Of a stretch of 64,000 bases of DNA, positions 49,017 through 57,582 are shown piece by piece. Within the stretch, counting starts at the first letter, position 1; every line of letters begins with the position of its first letter. Under the pieces are notes generated by a model that saw only the letters and a list, made by a program, of their open reading frames with translations, ran no database searches and was not told where the DNA came from. The stretch covers positions 62,001 to 126,000 of the forward strand of contig NZ_JAATEO010000017.1 of assembly GCF_012034245.1 (NCBI RefSeq), given 5' to 3'. The position numbers and the translations under genes were made by a program. The stretch is from Micromonospora thermarum. Its GTDB lineage: Bacteria; Actinomycetota; Actinomycetes; Mycobacteriales; Micromonosporaceae.

Positions 49017-50099
49017 GTGGTCAACAGGTTCGCCCGGGCCGCCGTCCGCCGCTCGCTGGGGCGGGTGCGGTACGTCCGCCCGGTGGCCCCGGCGTCGGCG
49101 CCGCCCGCCGTGCGCCGGGTGTACGACCCGCTGGAGCGCGAGTTCGGCGTGCTGGCGCCGCCGGTGGCGCTGCACGCGCCGCAGCCGCGTGCGCTGGCCG
49201 CCGCCTGGGTGATCCTGCGCGAGACGTTGCTGGCCCGCGGCCACTACGCGCGCGCCGCCCGGGAGGCGGTCGCCGCGGCGGTCTCCCTCGGCAACGCCTG
49301 CCCGTACTGCGTCGACGTGCACACCTCCACGCTGCACGGCCTGGTCCGCGGGCCGGACGCCGCCGCCGTCGCCGCCGACCGCGTCGACGCGGTCGCCGAT
49401 CCCGCCGTCCGCGACCTGGCGCGCTGGGCCCGGGGGCCGGCCACCGGACACCCGCCGCCGTTCCCCGCCGAGCAGGCCCCCGAGCTGGTCGGCGTGGCGG
49501 TGACGTTCCACTACCTGAACCGGATGGTGAACGTCTTCCTGGACGGCTCTCCGTTGCCGGCGGCCGTGCCCGGCCGGCTGCGCGGCGGGGCCCGCCGCCT
49601 CCTGGGCGCGATGATGGGCCCGGCCGCCCGCCGCGAGCCCCTTCCCGGCGCCGCGCTGGACCTGCTCCCGCCCGCGCCGCTCCCACCGGACCTCGACTGG
49701 GCGGCCGGGCGCCCGACCGTCGCGGCGGCGTTCGCGCGGGCGTCCGCGGCGGTGGACGAGCTGGCCGAGGCCGCCGTCCCGGCCGCCGTGCGCGACCTGG
49801 TGGGGGAGCGGATCGCCGACTGGGACGGCAGCCCTCCGGGCATCAGCCGGGCCTGGGCCGCCGACGCCGTGGTCGGGCTGCCGCCGGCATACCGGCCCAC
49901 GGCCCGGCTGGCGCTGCTCACGGCGATGGCCTCCTACCAGGTCGACGACGCCGTGGTGGACGACCACCGGCGCCGGGCACCGGGTGACGCGGACCTGATC
50001 GCCGTGACGGCCTGGGCCAGCCTCACCGCGGCCCGGCGGCTGGGTGCCCGGATGGCCGGGGCGCGGCGGCGGCCAGCCGACCGGCCTGGCGCGGGCTGA
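49017..50099 (+). CDS. AhpD-like CxxC protein (paralogue 1)
   Basis: The 360-residue protein has an N-terminal carboxymuconolactone-decarboxylase/AhpD domain (about residues 60 to 130) with the redox motif NACPYCVDVHTSTLHGL, in which two Cys and a His form a peroxidase-like site. The C-terminal 200 residues are Ala/Arg-rich helices with VGVAVTFHYLNRMVNVFLDG and end in TAMASYQVDDAVVDDHRR. A second copy lies at 51340. Similar proteins occur in enediyne clusters (SgcE2/SgcM-like by size; recalled, not checked). A disulfide exchange or dehydrogenation role is possible. Its last 77 bases overlap the opposite epimerase gene. Start GTG, AGGAGG before it. Confidence 0.72.
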   Translation: MVNRFARAAVRRSLGRVRYVRPVAPASAPPAVRRVYDPLEREFGVLAPPVALHAPQPRALAAAWVILRETLLARGHYARAAREAVAAAVSLGNACPYCVDVHTSTLHGLVRGPDAAAVAADRVDAVADPAVRDLARWARGPATGHPPPFPAEQAPELVGVAVTFHYLNRMVNVFLDGSPLPAAVPGRLRGGARRLLGAMMGPAARREPLPGAALDLLPPAPLPPDLDWAAGRPTVAAAFARASAAVDELAEAAVPAAVRDLVGERIADWDGSPPGISRAWAADAVVGLPPAYRPTARLALLTAMASYQVDDAVVDDHRRRAPGDADLIAVTAWASLTAARRLGARMAGARRRPADRPGAG

Positions 50100-51087
50100 T
50101 CCGGCCGGTCGCGACCAGCCAGGCCACCGTGTCGGCGACGGTCCGCTCGAACGGTACGGCCGCGCCGTCCAGCAGCCGGTCGGTGGCGGTGGTGTCCACC
50201 GGTCCGGCCACCGCGCACGTGTAGATGGCGCCGTACTCGGCGGGCAGGTGGACCGGCGTGACGCGCTGCACCAGCCCGGTCAGCGCGCCCACCGGCAGCA
50301 TCGCGGCGGCCGGCAGCCGCACCGCCGGCAGCGCCCGCCCGGTGACCCGGCGGAGCACGTCCAGGTACTCCCGTGTGTCCACGTAGCGACCCGGGCCCAG
50401 GTACCGGCGCGGACCCCGCCCCGACTCCAGCACCGCCGCGTGCAGCCGGGCCAGGTCCCGCACGTCGCCGACCGGGAAGCCGCCCCGCGGCCACACCGGC
50501 ATCAGCCCGCGCAGGGCGTTGCGCAGCCGGGCGGTCTGGTCGCCCAGGTGCGGGTCGTGCGGCCCGAGCGCCGCCAGCGGGTACGTCACGACGACCGGCG
50601 CGCCCTCGGCCTGGTGCCGGCGGGCCACCCGGTCGGCACGCGCCTTGCTGTCCAGGTACGTCTCCCGGGGTGCGCCCACCTCGGCGTCCGGGGTGATCGG
50701 CGTCCGGTGGGCCGGCACCAGGGCCCCGAAGCTGGAGACGTGCACCACCGGGTCCAGCCCGGCGGCGACGGCGGCCCCGAGCACCAGCTCGGTGCCGCGG
50801 ACGTTGACCGTCCGCATCCGGGCATGGTCGCGGGTGTCGAAGCTGTACACCGACGCGGCGTGCAGCGCCGCGGCGCAGCCGCGGACGGCGGTGGCGACGG
50901 CGTCGGGGTCGGTCACGTCGCCGGTGACCACCTCGACCGCCGCCGGATCGATCCCCAGCGGCCGCAACGCCGCCGGAACCCGCGCGGGATCCCGGACCAG
51001 CAGGCGTACCCGGTGCCCGGCGGCGAGCAGCGCCGCCACCGAGTGCGATCCGACGAAGCCCGTACCGCCGGTCACCAACACCGTCAT
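50023..51087 (-). CDS. NAD(P)-dependent epimerase/reductase (extended SDR)
   Basis: The 354-residue protein begins MTVLVTGGTGFVGSHSVAALLAAG (NAD(P) site GGTGFVG) and has HAASVYSFD, HVSSFGAL and the active YLDSK (Tyr/Lys). It resembles dihydroflavonol reductase-like or hopanoid-type SDRs more than sugar epimerases. It probably reduces a ketone. It is a single leftward gene facing the AhpD-like gene, with which it overlaps tail to tail by 77 bases, and its promoter region contains elements D1 and D2. The C-terminal 20 residues are Ala/Pro-rich. The substrate is unknown. Confidence 0.75.
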   Translation of the reverse strand: MTVLVTGGTGFVGSHSVAALLAAGHRVRLLVRDPARVPAALRPLGIDPAAVEVVTGDVTDPDAVATAVRGCAAALHAASVYSFDTRDHARMRTVNVRGTELVLGAAVAAGLDPVVHVSSFGALVPAHRTPITPDAEVGAPRETYLDSKARADRVARRHQAEGAPVVVTYPLAALGPHDPHLGDQTARLRNALRGLMPVWPRGGFPVGDVRDLARLHAAVLESGRGPRRYLGPGRYVDTREYLDVLRRVTGRALPAVRLPAAAMLPVGALTGLVQRVTPVHLPAEYGAIYTCAVAGPVDTTATDRLLDGAAVPFERTVADTVAWLVATGRISPRQAGRLAAAAPRPSGHPAAGPR

Positions 51088-51206
51088 CGCGACCTCCTCC
51101 GGTCCGCGGCCCGTCCGGCGATTATCGGCGGGCGGACGGTGGCCGATGTTCTCGCAACGTGCGGCGTCCGGTGACGCTCCACACCCGACGCCGCCGATCC
51201 GGGCGG

Positions 51207-51228
51207 CTGCGCAATCTGGAATATCCAC
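51207..51228 (-). promoter_or_regulatory. Cluster element D1
   Basis: On the minus strand the site reads GTGGATATT-N6-TGCGCAG: the right half equals the consensus, the left half keeps only the ATNTT core. It lies 112 bases before the AhpD-like gene at 51340 and points toward it. It is one of the weaker copies; support comes from its place in a divergent promoter region beside D2. Confidence 0.45.
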
Positions 51229-51243
51229 ACCGGCGGGTAACTC

Positions 51244-51265
51244 ACGCATCCTTGGGTGAGCGCAT
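51244..51265 (+). promoter_or_regulatory. Cluster element D2
   Basis: The site reads ACGCATCCT-N6-AGCGCAT, keeping the CGCA-N10-GCGCA dyad with one change in the TCTT core. It lies 157 bases from the start of the leftward epimerase gene and 37 bases centre to centre from D1. In contrast to pairs A to C the two sites point away from each other. Confidence 0.45.
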
Positions 51266-51339
51266 CGCTACACACCGTCGCCGTGTGGTCGTGCCACCGT
51301 GCCGTGGCCCGCCGGCGACACTCCAGGGGGAGGCAGGCA

Positions 51340-52416
51340 ATGGTTGCCGGACGGGTGGTCTCGTCGGTCGTCCAGCGCCAGGTCAGGTACGTCCGGCCGG
51401 TGCCGGCGCCGGAAGCAGCGGGGGTGGTCGGCGCGGTCTACGCGCAGGCCGCCGAGGAGCAGCGCATCGTCAGTCCTCCGGTGCTGCTGCACTCACCGGC
51501 GCCGCCGGTCCTGGCCGCGTACTGGATGCTCATGCGGGAACCCCTGCTGGCCGCCGGCCGCGCCGGCCGCCTGGCGAAGGAGGCGGTGGCCGCCGCCGTC
51601 TCGGTGGCCAACATCTGCCCGTACTGCGCGGACATGCACAGCACCGGGATGTACGACCTGAGCGACGCGGGTGACGCCGAGGCGATCGTCGCCGACCGGG
51701 TCGAGCAGGTGCGCGACGACGCGGTCCGGCAGGTGGCGGGCTGGGCCCGGTCGGCGCACCTCGCCGATCTGCCGGGCGCCGCCGACGCCCCGTTCGAGGA
51801 GGCGGACCGCCCCGAGCTGGTCGGCGTGCTGGTCTCCTTCCACTACCTGACCCGCATGGTCAACGTCTTCCTCGCCAACTTCCTGCTGCCGCCGGGCCTG
51901 GGACCGGCCGCCCGGCGCCGGCTCAAGCAGGGCATCAGCCGGCTGCTCCGGCCGACGCTGCGCGAGCCGTACCCGCCGGGCCGCTCGCTGCCCCTGCTGC
52001 CACCGGCGGACCTGCCCGCCGACGCCCGGTGGGCCGCCGGCAACCCGACCGTGGCCGCCGCCGTGGCCCGCTCCTACGCCGCCTTCGAGGCGGCCGGCGA
52101 GCGGGCGCTCACGCCGGCGGTCCGCGACCTGCTGCTCCGCCGGCTGGACGACTGGCGCGGCGAGGAGACCGGCGTCAGCCGGCAGTGGTGCGAGGACCTC
52201 GTCGCCGACCTGCCCGCCGCCGACCGGGCCGCCGGCCGTCTCGCCCTGCTCACCGCGCTCGCCTCCTACCAGGTCGACGAGGAGGTGGTGGACGAGTTCC
52301 GCACCCACCACCCCGACGACCGCAGCCTGGTGGAGGCCGCCGGGTGGGCCAGCTTCGTCGCGGCCCGCCGGGTGGGCAGTCACCACCTGCCGCGGACACG
52401 CCTCGCCCGCCGCTGA
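51340..52416 (+). CDS. AhpD-like CxxC protein (paralogue 2)
   Basis: The 358-residue protein is the close relative of the gene at 49017: ANICPYCADMHSTGMYDL holds the CxxC and His, followed by VGVLVSFHYLTRMVNVFLANF and the end TALASYQVDEEVVDEFRTHHP. The shared domain layout along the whole length shows gene duplication within the cluster. It begins with ATG after GGGGGAGG and is 61 bases ahead of the first DUF1702 gene on the same strand. The two copies may act as a heterodimer. The reaction is not known. Confidence 0.72.
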   Translation: MVAGRVVSSVVQRQVRYVRPVPAPEAAGVVGAVYAQAAEEQRIVSPPVLLHSPAPPVLAAYWMLMREPLLAAGRAGRLAKEAVAAAVSVANICPYCADMHSTGMYDLSDAGDAEAIVADRVEQVRDDAVRQVAGWARSAHLADLPGAADAPFEEADRPELVGVLVSFHYLTRMVNVFLANFLLPPGLGPAARRRLKQGISRLLRPTLREPYPPGRSLPLLPPADLPADARWAAGNPTVAAAVARSYAAFEAAGERALTPAVRDLLLRRLDDWRGEETGVSRQWCEDLVADLPAADRAAGRLALLTALASYQVDEEVVDEFRTHHPDDRSLVEAAGWASFVAARRVGSHHLPRTRLARR

Positions 52417-52477
52417 CCGGCTCCGCAACGGCGGGCGGCCCCCGCATGCCGCCCGCCACCGATCCTGGGGAGGATCC

Positions 52478-53455
52478 ATGGCAACCGCAGTGGGTTCCGT
52501 GCGCCGCCTGCTGCTGGCGCCGGCCCTGGCCGACGTCTCGTTCCGGCGGCGGGGCTTCCCGGCCACACCGTCGGCGACCACCGAGCGGCTGGAGGCGGTG
52601 CCCCGGGCGGTGATCTGCGGCTTCGAGTGGGGCGTCGACACCCGCGACCAGTGGGAGCTGGAACGCCGCCTGGAGCTGGTGGACGAGGAGCTGCGCGGTT
52701 TCGCGTACGAGGGCGCCACGATGGCGTGCACCGTGCTGGACGTCATGCCGGGCCGGTCGGACCGGACCCGCGCGCTCCTGCTCGGGCCCGGGCGTCCCCA
52801 CGTGTTCCTCGCGTACATCGGCATCGGGTTCGCCATGGCCCGGCTCCCGCGGATCCTCTGGCGCACGGTGCTGCCGGACCTGACCGGCATCCCGTACCAC
52901 CCGACGATGAGCTGGCTGGCCGTCGACGGGTACGGCTTCGACCGGGCCTACTTCGACACCGCCCGCGTCGTCGACCGGCAGGAGCGGCTCGCGCCGTACC
53001 CGTGGCAGGGCGCGGCGGGGTACTTCCCCCGGGCGGTGGACCAGGGGATCGGCCGCGCCCTGTGGTTCATCCAGGGTGGACGGGTCCCCGACGTGGCGGC
53101 GGCGGTCGGCCGGTTCGCCGCCGACCGGCACCCGGACCTGTGGAGCGGTGTCGGCCTCGCGGCCACCTTCGCCGGGGGGTGCGACGCGGGGCCGCTGCAC
53201 CGTGCCGCCGGCGAGCACGCACCGGATCTCGCCCAGGGCGCGGTGTTCGCCGGGAAGGCCCGCTCCTGGTCCGGGTGCGTCCCGGAGCACACCCGCGCGG
53301 CCCTGCTGGGGTTGACCGGGATGACGGTGGAGGCGGCCGCGGAGTTCGCCGACGAGGTCGCCGTCTCCGGCGTCGCCGGCGGGCGGGTGCCGCCGTACGA
53401 GATCTGGCGGAACCGGGTGCGCGCGCGATTCGCCGCGGCGCCGGCGCGCGGTTGA
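52478..53455 (+). CDS. DUF1702 family enediyne cassette protein (UNBL-like, copy 1)
   Basis: The 325-residue protein belongs to the DUF1702 family of the enediyne cassette. Family blocks shared with the next gene are LRGFAYEGATMA, FLAYIGIGFAMARLP, WLAVDGYGFDRAYFDT, QGIGRALWF and PPYEIWRN near the end. There is no signal peptide, membrane segment or known catalytic motif. In warhead biosynthesis UNBL/E3 proteins are conserved with UNBV and UNBU, but their reaction is unknown. It follows the second AhpD-like gene by 61 bases. Copy 2, with an own promoter, is 189 bases downstream. Confidence 0.8.
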   Translation: MATAVGSVRRLLLAPALADVSFRRRGFPATPSATTERLEAVPRAVICGFEWGVDTRDQWELERRLELVDEELRGFAYEGATMACTVLDVMPGRSDRTRALLLGPGRPHVFLAYIGIGFAMARLPRILWRTVLPDLTGIPYHPTMSWLAVDGYGFDRAYFDTARVVDRQERLAPYPWQGAAGYFPRAVDQGIGRALWFIQGGRVPDVAAAVGRFAADRHPDLWSGVGLAATFAGGCDAGPLHRAAGEHAPDLAQGAVFAGKARSWSGCVPEHTRAALLGLTGMTVEAAAEFADEVAVSGVAGGRVPPYEIWRNRVRARFAAAPARG

Positions 53456-53549
53456 GCCGCCCGGTCCACGCCATTCCCGACGACGCCCGCGCATTAGTGG
53501 GTACCGGCACTTTCCACTTTCGTCGCAATTGACAAGCATCGTTTCTTCA

Positions 53550-53571
53550 ATTCGCACAGTCGAAGAAGACA
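53550..53571 (-). promoter_or_regulatory. Cluster element E
   Basis: On the minus strand it reads TGTCTTCTT-N6-TGCGAAT and aligns with element C1 (CTTCTT-CGA and TGCG in the same frame). It lies 74 bases before the GTG of the first gene of the PKSE operon and points toward it. An overlapping plus-strand TTTCTTC...CGCACAG at 53543 may be a second half of the site. The surrounding 53460 to 53640 stretch is the promoter region of the warhead operon and is clearly AT-richer than average. Confidence 0.5.
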
Positions 53572-53644
53572 TGACGCGCCGATCGCTGGCAGCATTTCAT
53601 CCACAGTCGTCAGAGGACGAGCGCGTCCTCAGTTGGGGGAGACC

Positions 53645-54616
53645 GTGACCAGTGCCTGGCGTACGCTGAGACGTCGCATTCTCACGCCCGACATGTCCGC
53701 CACGAACCTCGACGTGCGCGGATTCAAGGCCAAGAACCCGGCGGCGCGGGAATTGCTCGAAACGATCGGGCGCACATTTCTCACCGGCTATTCCTACGCC
53801 GCCGAGACGCCCGAGCCCGGTCCGTTGTCGCAGCGGCTCGACCAGATCCCGACGCGATTTCGCGGGTTCGCGTACGAGGGCGCGGCGATGGCCCTGGCGG
53901 TGCTCGACGCGTTACCCGGCCGGAGCCGGCACGTGGCGCGGTTCCTCACCGGCCCCGGCGATCCTCACGTGTACATGGCGTACGTCGGGGTGGGCTGGGC
54001 GATGGCCCGGCTGCCGCGGTTCCGGTGGCGGACGCTGACCGCGCCCGACCCGCTGCTGCGCTGGCTGGCGCTGGACGGCTACGGCTTCCACCAGGCGTAC
54101 TTCGCCACCGACCGGTACGTGTACGGGCAGTACCGGGAGCCGGCCTTCCCCTGGCCGCCGGGGCCCCACGGGGGTTACGCCGACCGGGCGATCGACCAGG
54201 GCATCGGCCGGGCGCTGTGGTTCGTCTGCGGCACCGACGCCGAGCGGGTCACCGAGACCATCGAGGGCTTCGCGCCGGAGCGCCGGGCGGACCTGTACAG
54301 CGGCGCCGGCCTGGCGGCCACGTACGCCGGCGGTGCCGACGAGGAGGAGCTGCGGGCGTTCTGGCAGCGCGCCGGTGAGCACCGCACGCAGGTCTCCCAG
54401 GGCAGTGTCTTCGCCGCGTCGGCCCGGGTCCGGGCGGGGCTCGTGGTCCCCCACAACGAGGTGGCCACGCGGGCGCTGTGCGGCATGAGCGTGGCCGAGG
54501 CCGCCGACCTGGCCTACCTGCGCCGGCCGACCGGCGAGGTGCCGGGCGGGCCGCCCGCGTACGAGGTCTGGCGGCAGGCGGTGGCGAACGAGTTCGTCGT
54601 GATCGGAAGGAACTGA
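53645..54616 (+). CDS. unbL: DUF1702 family enediyne cassette protein (UNBL-like, copy 2)
   Basis: The 323-residue protein is the first gene of the warhead operon (unbL-unbV-unbU-pksE-tebC). It has the same blocks as copy 1: RFRGFAYEGAAMAL, YMAYVGVGWAMARLP, WLALDGYGFHQAYFAT, QGIGRALWF and PAYEVWRQ. The GTG at 53645 follows GGGGGAG; an in-frame TTG four codons earlier is possible. Codon 90 is TTA (53912 to 53914), the only TTA I noticed in the warhead genes, which could place the operon under tRNA-Leu(UAA) (bldA-like) control. The function within the enediyne core pathway is not known for any member. Confidence 0.8.
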   Translation: MTSAWRTLRRRILTPDMSATNLDVRGFKAKNPAARELLETIGRTFLTGYSYAAETPEPGPLSQRLDQIPTRFRGFAYEGAAMALAVLDALPGRSRHVARFLTGPGDPHVYMAYVGVGWAMARLPRFRWRTLTAPDPLLRWLALDGYGFHQAYFATDRYVYGQYREPAFPWPPGPHGGYADRAIDQGIGRALWFVCGTDAERVTETIEGFAPERRADLYSGAGLAATYAGGADEEELRAFWQRAGEHRTQVSQGSVFAASARVRAGLVVPHNEVATRALCGMSVAEAADLAYLRRPTGEVPGGPPAYEVWRQAVANEFVVIGRN

Positions 54617-54619
54617 CAG

Positions 54620-56587
54620 ATGTCGATGACAGTGGGATGGCTGCGCCGTCAGCTCGCCGGGGTGCTGGCCCTCGTGCTGATGGTGGGCCTGTTCTTCGCC
54701 TCCCGGCTGCCGTACGCCTCGGCCGAGGAGCGGGGGGACCTGGCGGACCGCTACCGGTTCGCGCCGACGACGATCTCGCTGCCGGGCGGGTTCCCGCAGC
54801 AGACCATCCGCCGGGTCAACAAGGACTACAAGCACATCGACGCGTGGATCTCGTCGGTCGGCTCCGGCATCGCGATGAACGACCTCGACGGTGACGGCCT
54901 CGCCAACGACCTCTGCGTCACCGACCCCCGCACCGACCAGGTGAGCGTCACCCCGGCGCCCGGCCGGGGCGGCGACCGGTACGCACCGTTCGCGCTGCGC
55001 CCGGAGCCTCTGCCGATGACCACGCCGATGGCCCCGATGGGCTGCGCGCCCGGGGACTTCAACGAGGACGGCCGGATGGACCTGCTGGTCTACATGTGGG
55101 GCCGCACGCCGATCCTCTACCTCGCGAAGGCCGGCGTCACCGGGCTCTCCGCCGCCGCGTACCAGCCGACCGAGGTGGTGCCCGGCAACCCCACCCGGTA
55201 CGAGGGTCCGTTGTGGAACACCAACGCCGTCGCGATCGACGACTTCGACGGCGACGGCCACGTGGACATCTTCGTCGGCAATTACTTCCCGCACAGCCCG
55301 GTCCTGGACGACACCGTCAAGGGCGGGGTGCAGATGAACGACTCGATGTCGCACGGCATCAACGGCGGCGAGGACTACTTCCTCCGCTTCACCGGCGGCA
55401 CCGGTGGCGCCACCCCGACCGCCACGTTCGAGCTGGTCGAGAACGTCCTGCCGTTCGCGGCGTCCAAGGGCTGGGCTCTCGCGGCCGGCGCCAACGACCT
55501 CGACGGCGACCAGTTGCCCGAGCTGTACGTCGCGCACGACTTCGGCCCCGACCGGCTGCTGCACAACCGCTCCACCCCGGGCAACCTCAAGTTCGCGCTG
55601 GTGGAGAGCGCGGTCGGCCGCGCGGTGGTGCCCAAGTCCAAGCGGATCGGCGTGGACTCGTTCAAGGGCATGGGTGTCGACTTCGGCGACCTCGACCGCG
55701 ACGGCCGGTACGACATGTTCGTCAGCAACATCACGACCTCCTTCGGCATCGAGGAGAGCCACTTCGCCTTCATCGACACCGCGAAGGACGACGCCGACCT
55801 GCGCCGGCAGTTCACCGAGGGCCGCGCCCCGTACACCGACCGCAGCGCGCCGCTCGGCCTGGCCTGGTCCGGCTGGGGCTGGGACGCCAAGCTGGCCGAC
55901 TTCGACAACTGCGGCGAGCTGGTCGTCGCCCAGACCACCGGCTTCGTCAAGGGCGAGGTGAACCGCTGGCCCCAGCTCCAGGAACTGGCCACCGCGAACG
56001 ACGAGCTGCTGCGGCACCCGCTGTCGTGGCCGCACGTCACCGCCGGCGACGACATCGGCGGCAGCCAGCGGCTGCACTTCTTCGCCAAGGGCCCGGACGG
56101 CCGCTACGTCGACCTCGCCGGCGAGCTGGGCCTCGACATCCCGGTGCCCACCCGCGGCATCGCCACCGGTGACGCCGACGGCGACGGCCGGCTGGACTTC
56201 GCCGTGGCCCGGCAGTGGGACGAGCCGGTCTTCTACCACAACCAGAGCCCGTCGCCCGGCGCGTTCCTCGGCCTCCGGCTGATCCACGACGGTCCGGCCG
56301 CGCCGGCCGACGCCGGGCTGCCGGCCCCGGGTTCACCGGTGGTGGGCGCCCAGGTGCGGGTGACCACCGCCGACGGGCGGACCTTCATCACCCGCGTCGA
56401 CGGCGGCAGCGGCCACTCCGGCAAGCGCAGCCACGAGGCGCACGTCGGCCTGGGCCGGGACGTCACCGGCCCGGTCCGGGTGGACCTGCGGTGGCGTGAC
56501 CGCACCGGGCAGGTCCGGCAGCAGGAACTTCAGTTGACCCCGGGCTGGCACACGCTGCGGCTCGGCTCCCAGGCCCAGGAGAGGTGA
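54620..56587 (+). CDS. unbV: Enediyne cassette protein UNBV (FG-GAP/CRTAC1-like)
   Basis: The 655-residue protein has one N-terminal membrane helix (LAGVLALVLMVGLFFASRL), then a beta-propeller of FG-GAP-like repeats with calcium-type loops DLDGDGL, DFNEDGRMDLLVY, DFDGDGHVDIFVGN, DLDGDQLPELYVA, DLDRDGRYDMFVSN and DADGDGRLDFAVA. The C-terminus matches the ASPIC/UnbV domain, named after these proteins (GAQVRVTTADGRTFITRVDGG). It is probably membrane-anchored with the propeller outside. UNBV (E4) is conserved in essentially all enediyne clusters and its job is unknown. It starts three bases after the preceding stop; its own stop overlaps UNBU. Confidence 0.93.
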   Translation: MSMTVGWLRRQLAGVLALVLMVGLFFASRLPYASAEERGDLADRYRFAPTTISLPGGFPQQTIRRVNKDYKHIDAWISSVGSGIAMNDLDGDGLANDLCVTDPRTDQVSVTPAPGRGGDRYAPFALRPEPLPMTTPMAPMGCAPGDFNEDGRMDLLVYMWGRTPILYLAKAGVTGLSAAAYQPTEVVPGNPTRYEGPLWNTNAVAIDDFDGDGHVDIFVGNYFPHSPVLDDTVKGGVQMNDSMSHGINGGEDYFLRFTGGTGGATPTATFELVENVLPFAASKGWALAAGANDLDGDQLPELYVAHDFGPDRLLHNRSTPGNLKFALVESAVGRAVVPKSKRIGVDSFKGMGVDFGDLDRDGRYDMFVSNITTSFGIEESHFAFIDTAKDDADLRRQFTEGRAPYTDRSAPLGLAWSGWGWDAKLADFDNCGELVVAQTTGFVKGEVNRWPQLQELATANDELLRHPLSWPHVTAGDDIGGSQRLHFFAKGPDGRYVDLAGELGLDIPVPTRGIATGDADGDGRLDFAVARQWDEPVFYHNQSPSPGAFLGLRLIHDGPAAPADAGLPAPGSPVVGAQVRVTTADGRTFITRVDGGSGHSGKRSHEAHVGLGRDVTGPVRVDLRWRDRTGQVRQQELQLTPGWHTLRLGSQAQER

Positions 56588-57582
56588 GCGACATGACCGC
56601 GACCCCGACCGCCGCGCCCCGCCACGACCCCAAGGTGATCATGGCGCTGCGCAACTTCGCGATCTCGATCACGGTGTTCAACATCTTCGGCTACACCGTG
56701 CTGGGCTTCGAGCAGCCCTGGCTGTGGCCGTTCGTCGCCCTCGCCACCGGCTACTCGATCGAGATCGTCCTCGAGGCGGTGGGCGCCCGGGCGGAGGGCC
56801 GCCGGCCGCGCTTCCTCGGCAACGGGCTGCGCGGGCTGGTCGAGTTCCTCTACCCGGCCCACATCACCAGCCTCGCGATGAACATGCTGATCTACGTCAA
56901 CGACCAGATCCTGGTGCTGATCTTCGGCGTGGCGGTCGCGATCGGCGCCAAGTGGGTTCTCCGCGCCCCCTTCAAGGGCCGGATGCGGCACTACATGAAC
57001 CCGTCGAACTTCGGCATCGCCGTGATCCTGCTGCTCTTCCCGTGGGCCAGCATCGCCCCGCCGTACCACTTCACCGAGCACATCACCGGCTTCTGGGACT
57101 GGTTCGTGCCGGCGATTATCATCTTCGGCGGCACCATGATCAACGGGAAGCTGACCGGTCGCATGTGGCTCATCGCGGGCTGGGTGTCCTTCTTCGTCCT
57201 CCAGGCCGTCGTCCGCGGCATCGTGCTGGACGTCTCGATCCCCGGTGCCCTCGCCATGATGACCGGCACCGCGTTCGTGCTGTTCACCAACTACATGGTC
57301 ACCGACCCGGGGACCAGCCCGTCCCCGCCCGCCGCCCAGTTCGCCTTCGGCGCCGGCGTCGCCGTCGTCTACGGCCTCCTCACCGGCGCCGGCATCGCGT
57401 ACGGGATCTTCTTCGCCACCGCCCTGGTCTGCCTCGCCCGCGGCGGCTTCCACTGGGCGCTGCACTTCGTCAACCAGGCCCGCGAGCGTCGCGAGGCCCA
57501 GGCGGGTTCGTCCGTCACCCGGGCGCCGACCGTCCCCGTCGTCGCCGCCCCCGACCCCGGCAAGGAGGTTGTGCCGGCATGA
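56584..57582 (+). CDS. unbU: Enediyne cassette membrane protein UNBU (RnfD/NqrB-like)
   Basis: The 332-residue integral membrane protein has eight to ten helices and resembles the RnfD/NqrB membrane subunits of redox-driven ion pumps: RHYMNPSNFGIAVILLLFP and VTDPGTSPSPPAAQFAFG correspond to conserved loops, the latter near the site where the family carries covalent FMN. It is the E5 protein of the enediyne cassette and may deliver electrons or act in transport; this is unproven. The GTG overlaps the UNBV stop; an ATG nine bases later is an alternative. The stop overlaps the PKSE start as ATGA. Confidence 0.92.
   Translation: MSDMTATPTAAPRHDPKVIMALRNFAISITVFNIFGYTVLGFEQPWLWPFVALATGYSIEIVLEAVGARAEGRRPRFLGNGLRGLVEFLYPAHITSLAMNMLIYVNDQILVLIFGVAVAIGAKWVLRAPFKGRMRHYMNPSNFGIAVILLLFPWASIAPPYHFTEHITGFWDWFVPAIIIFGGTMINGKLTGRMWLIAGWVSFFVLQAVVRGIVLDVSIPGALAMMTGTAFVLFTNYMVTDPGTSPSPPAAQFAFGAGVAVVYGLLTGAGIAYGIFFATALVCLARGGFHWALHFVNQARERREAQAGSSVTRAPTVPVVAAPDPGKEVVPA

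Noticed and set aside
53543..53571. Possible StrR-type site because CAGTCGAA is present
   Set aside because: The partner half GTTCGACTG at the StrR spacing is absent, and the other copies of the element do not contain this sequence.
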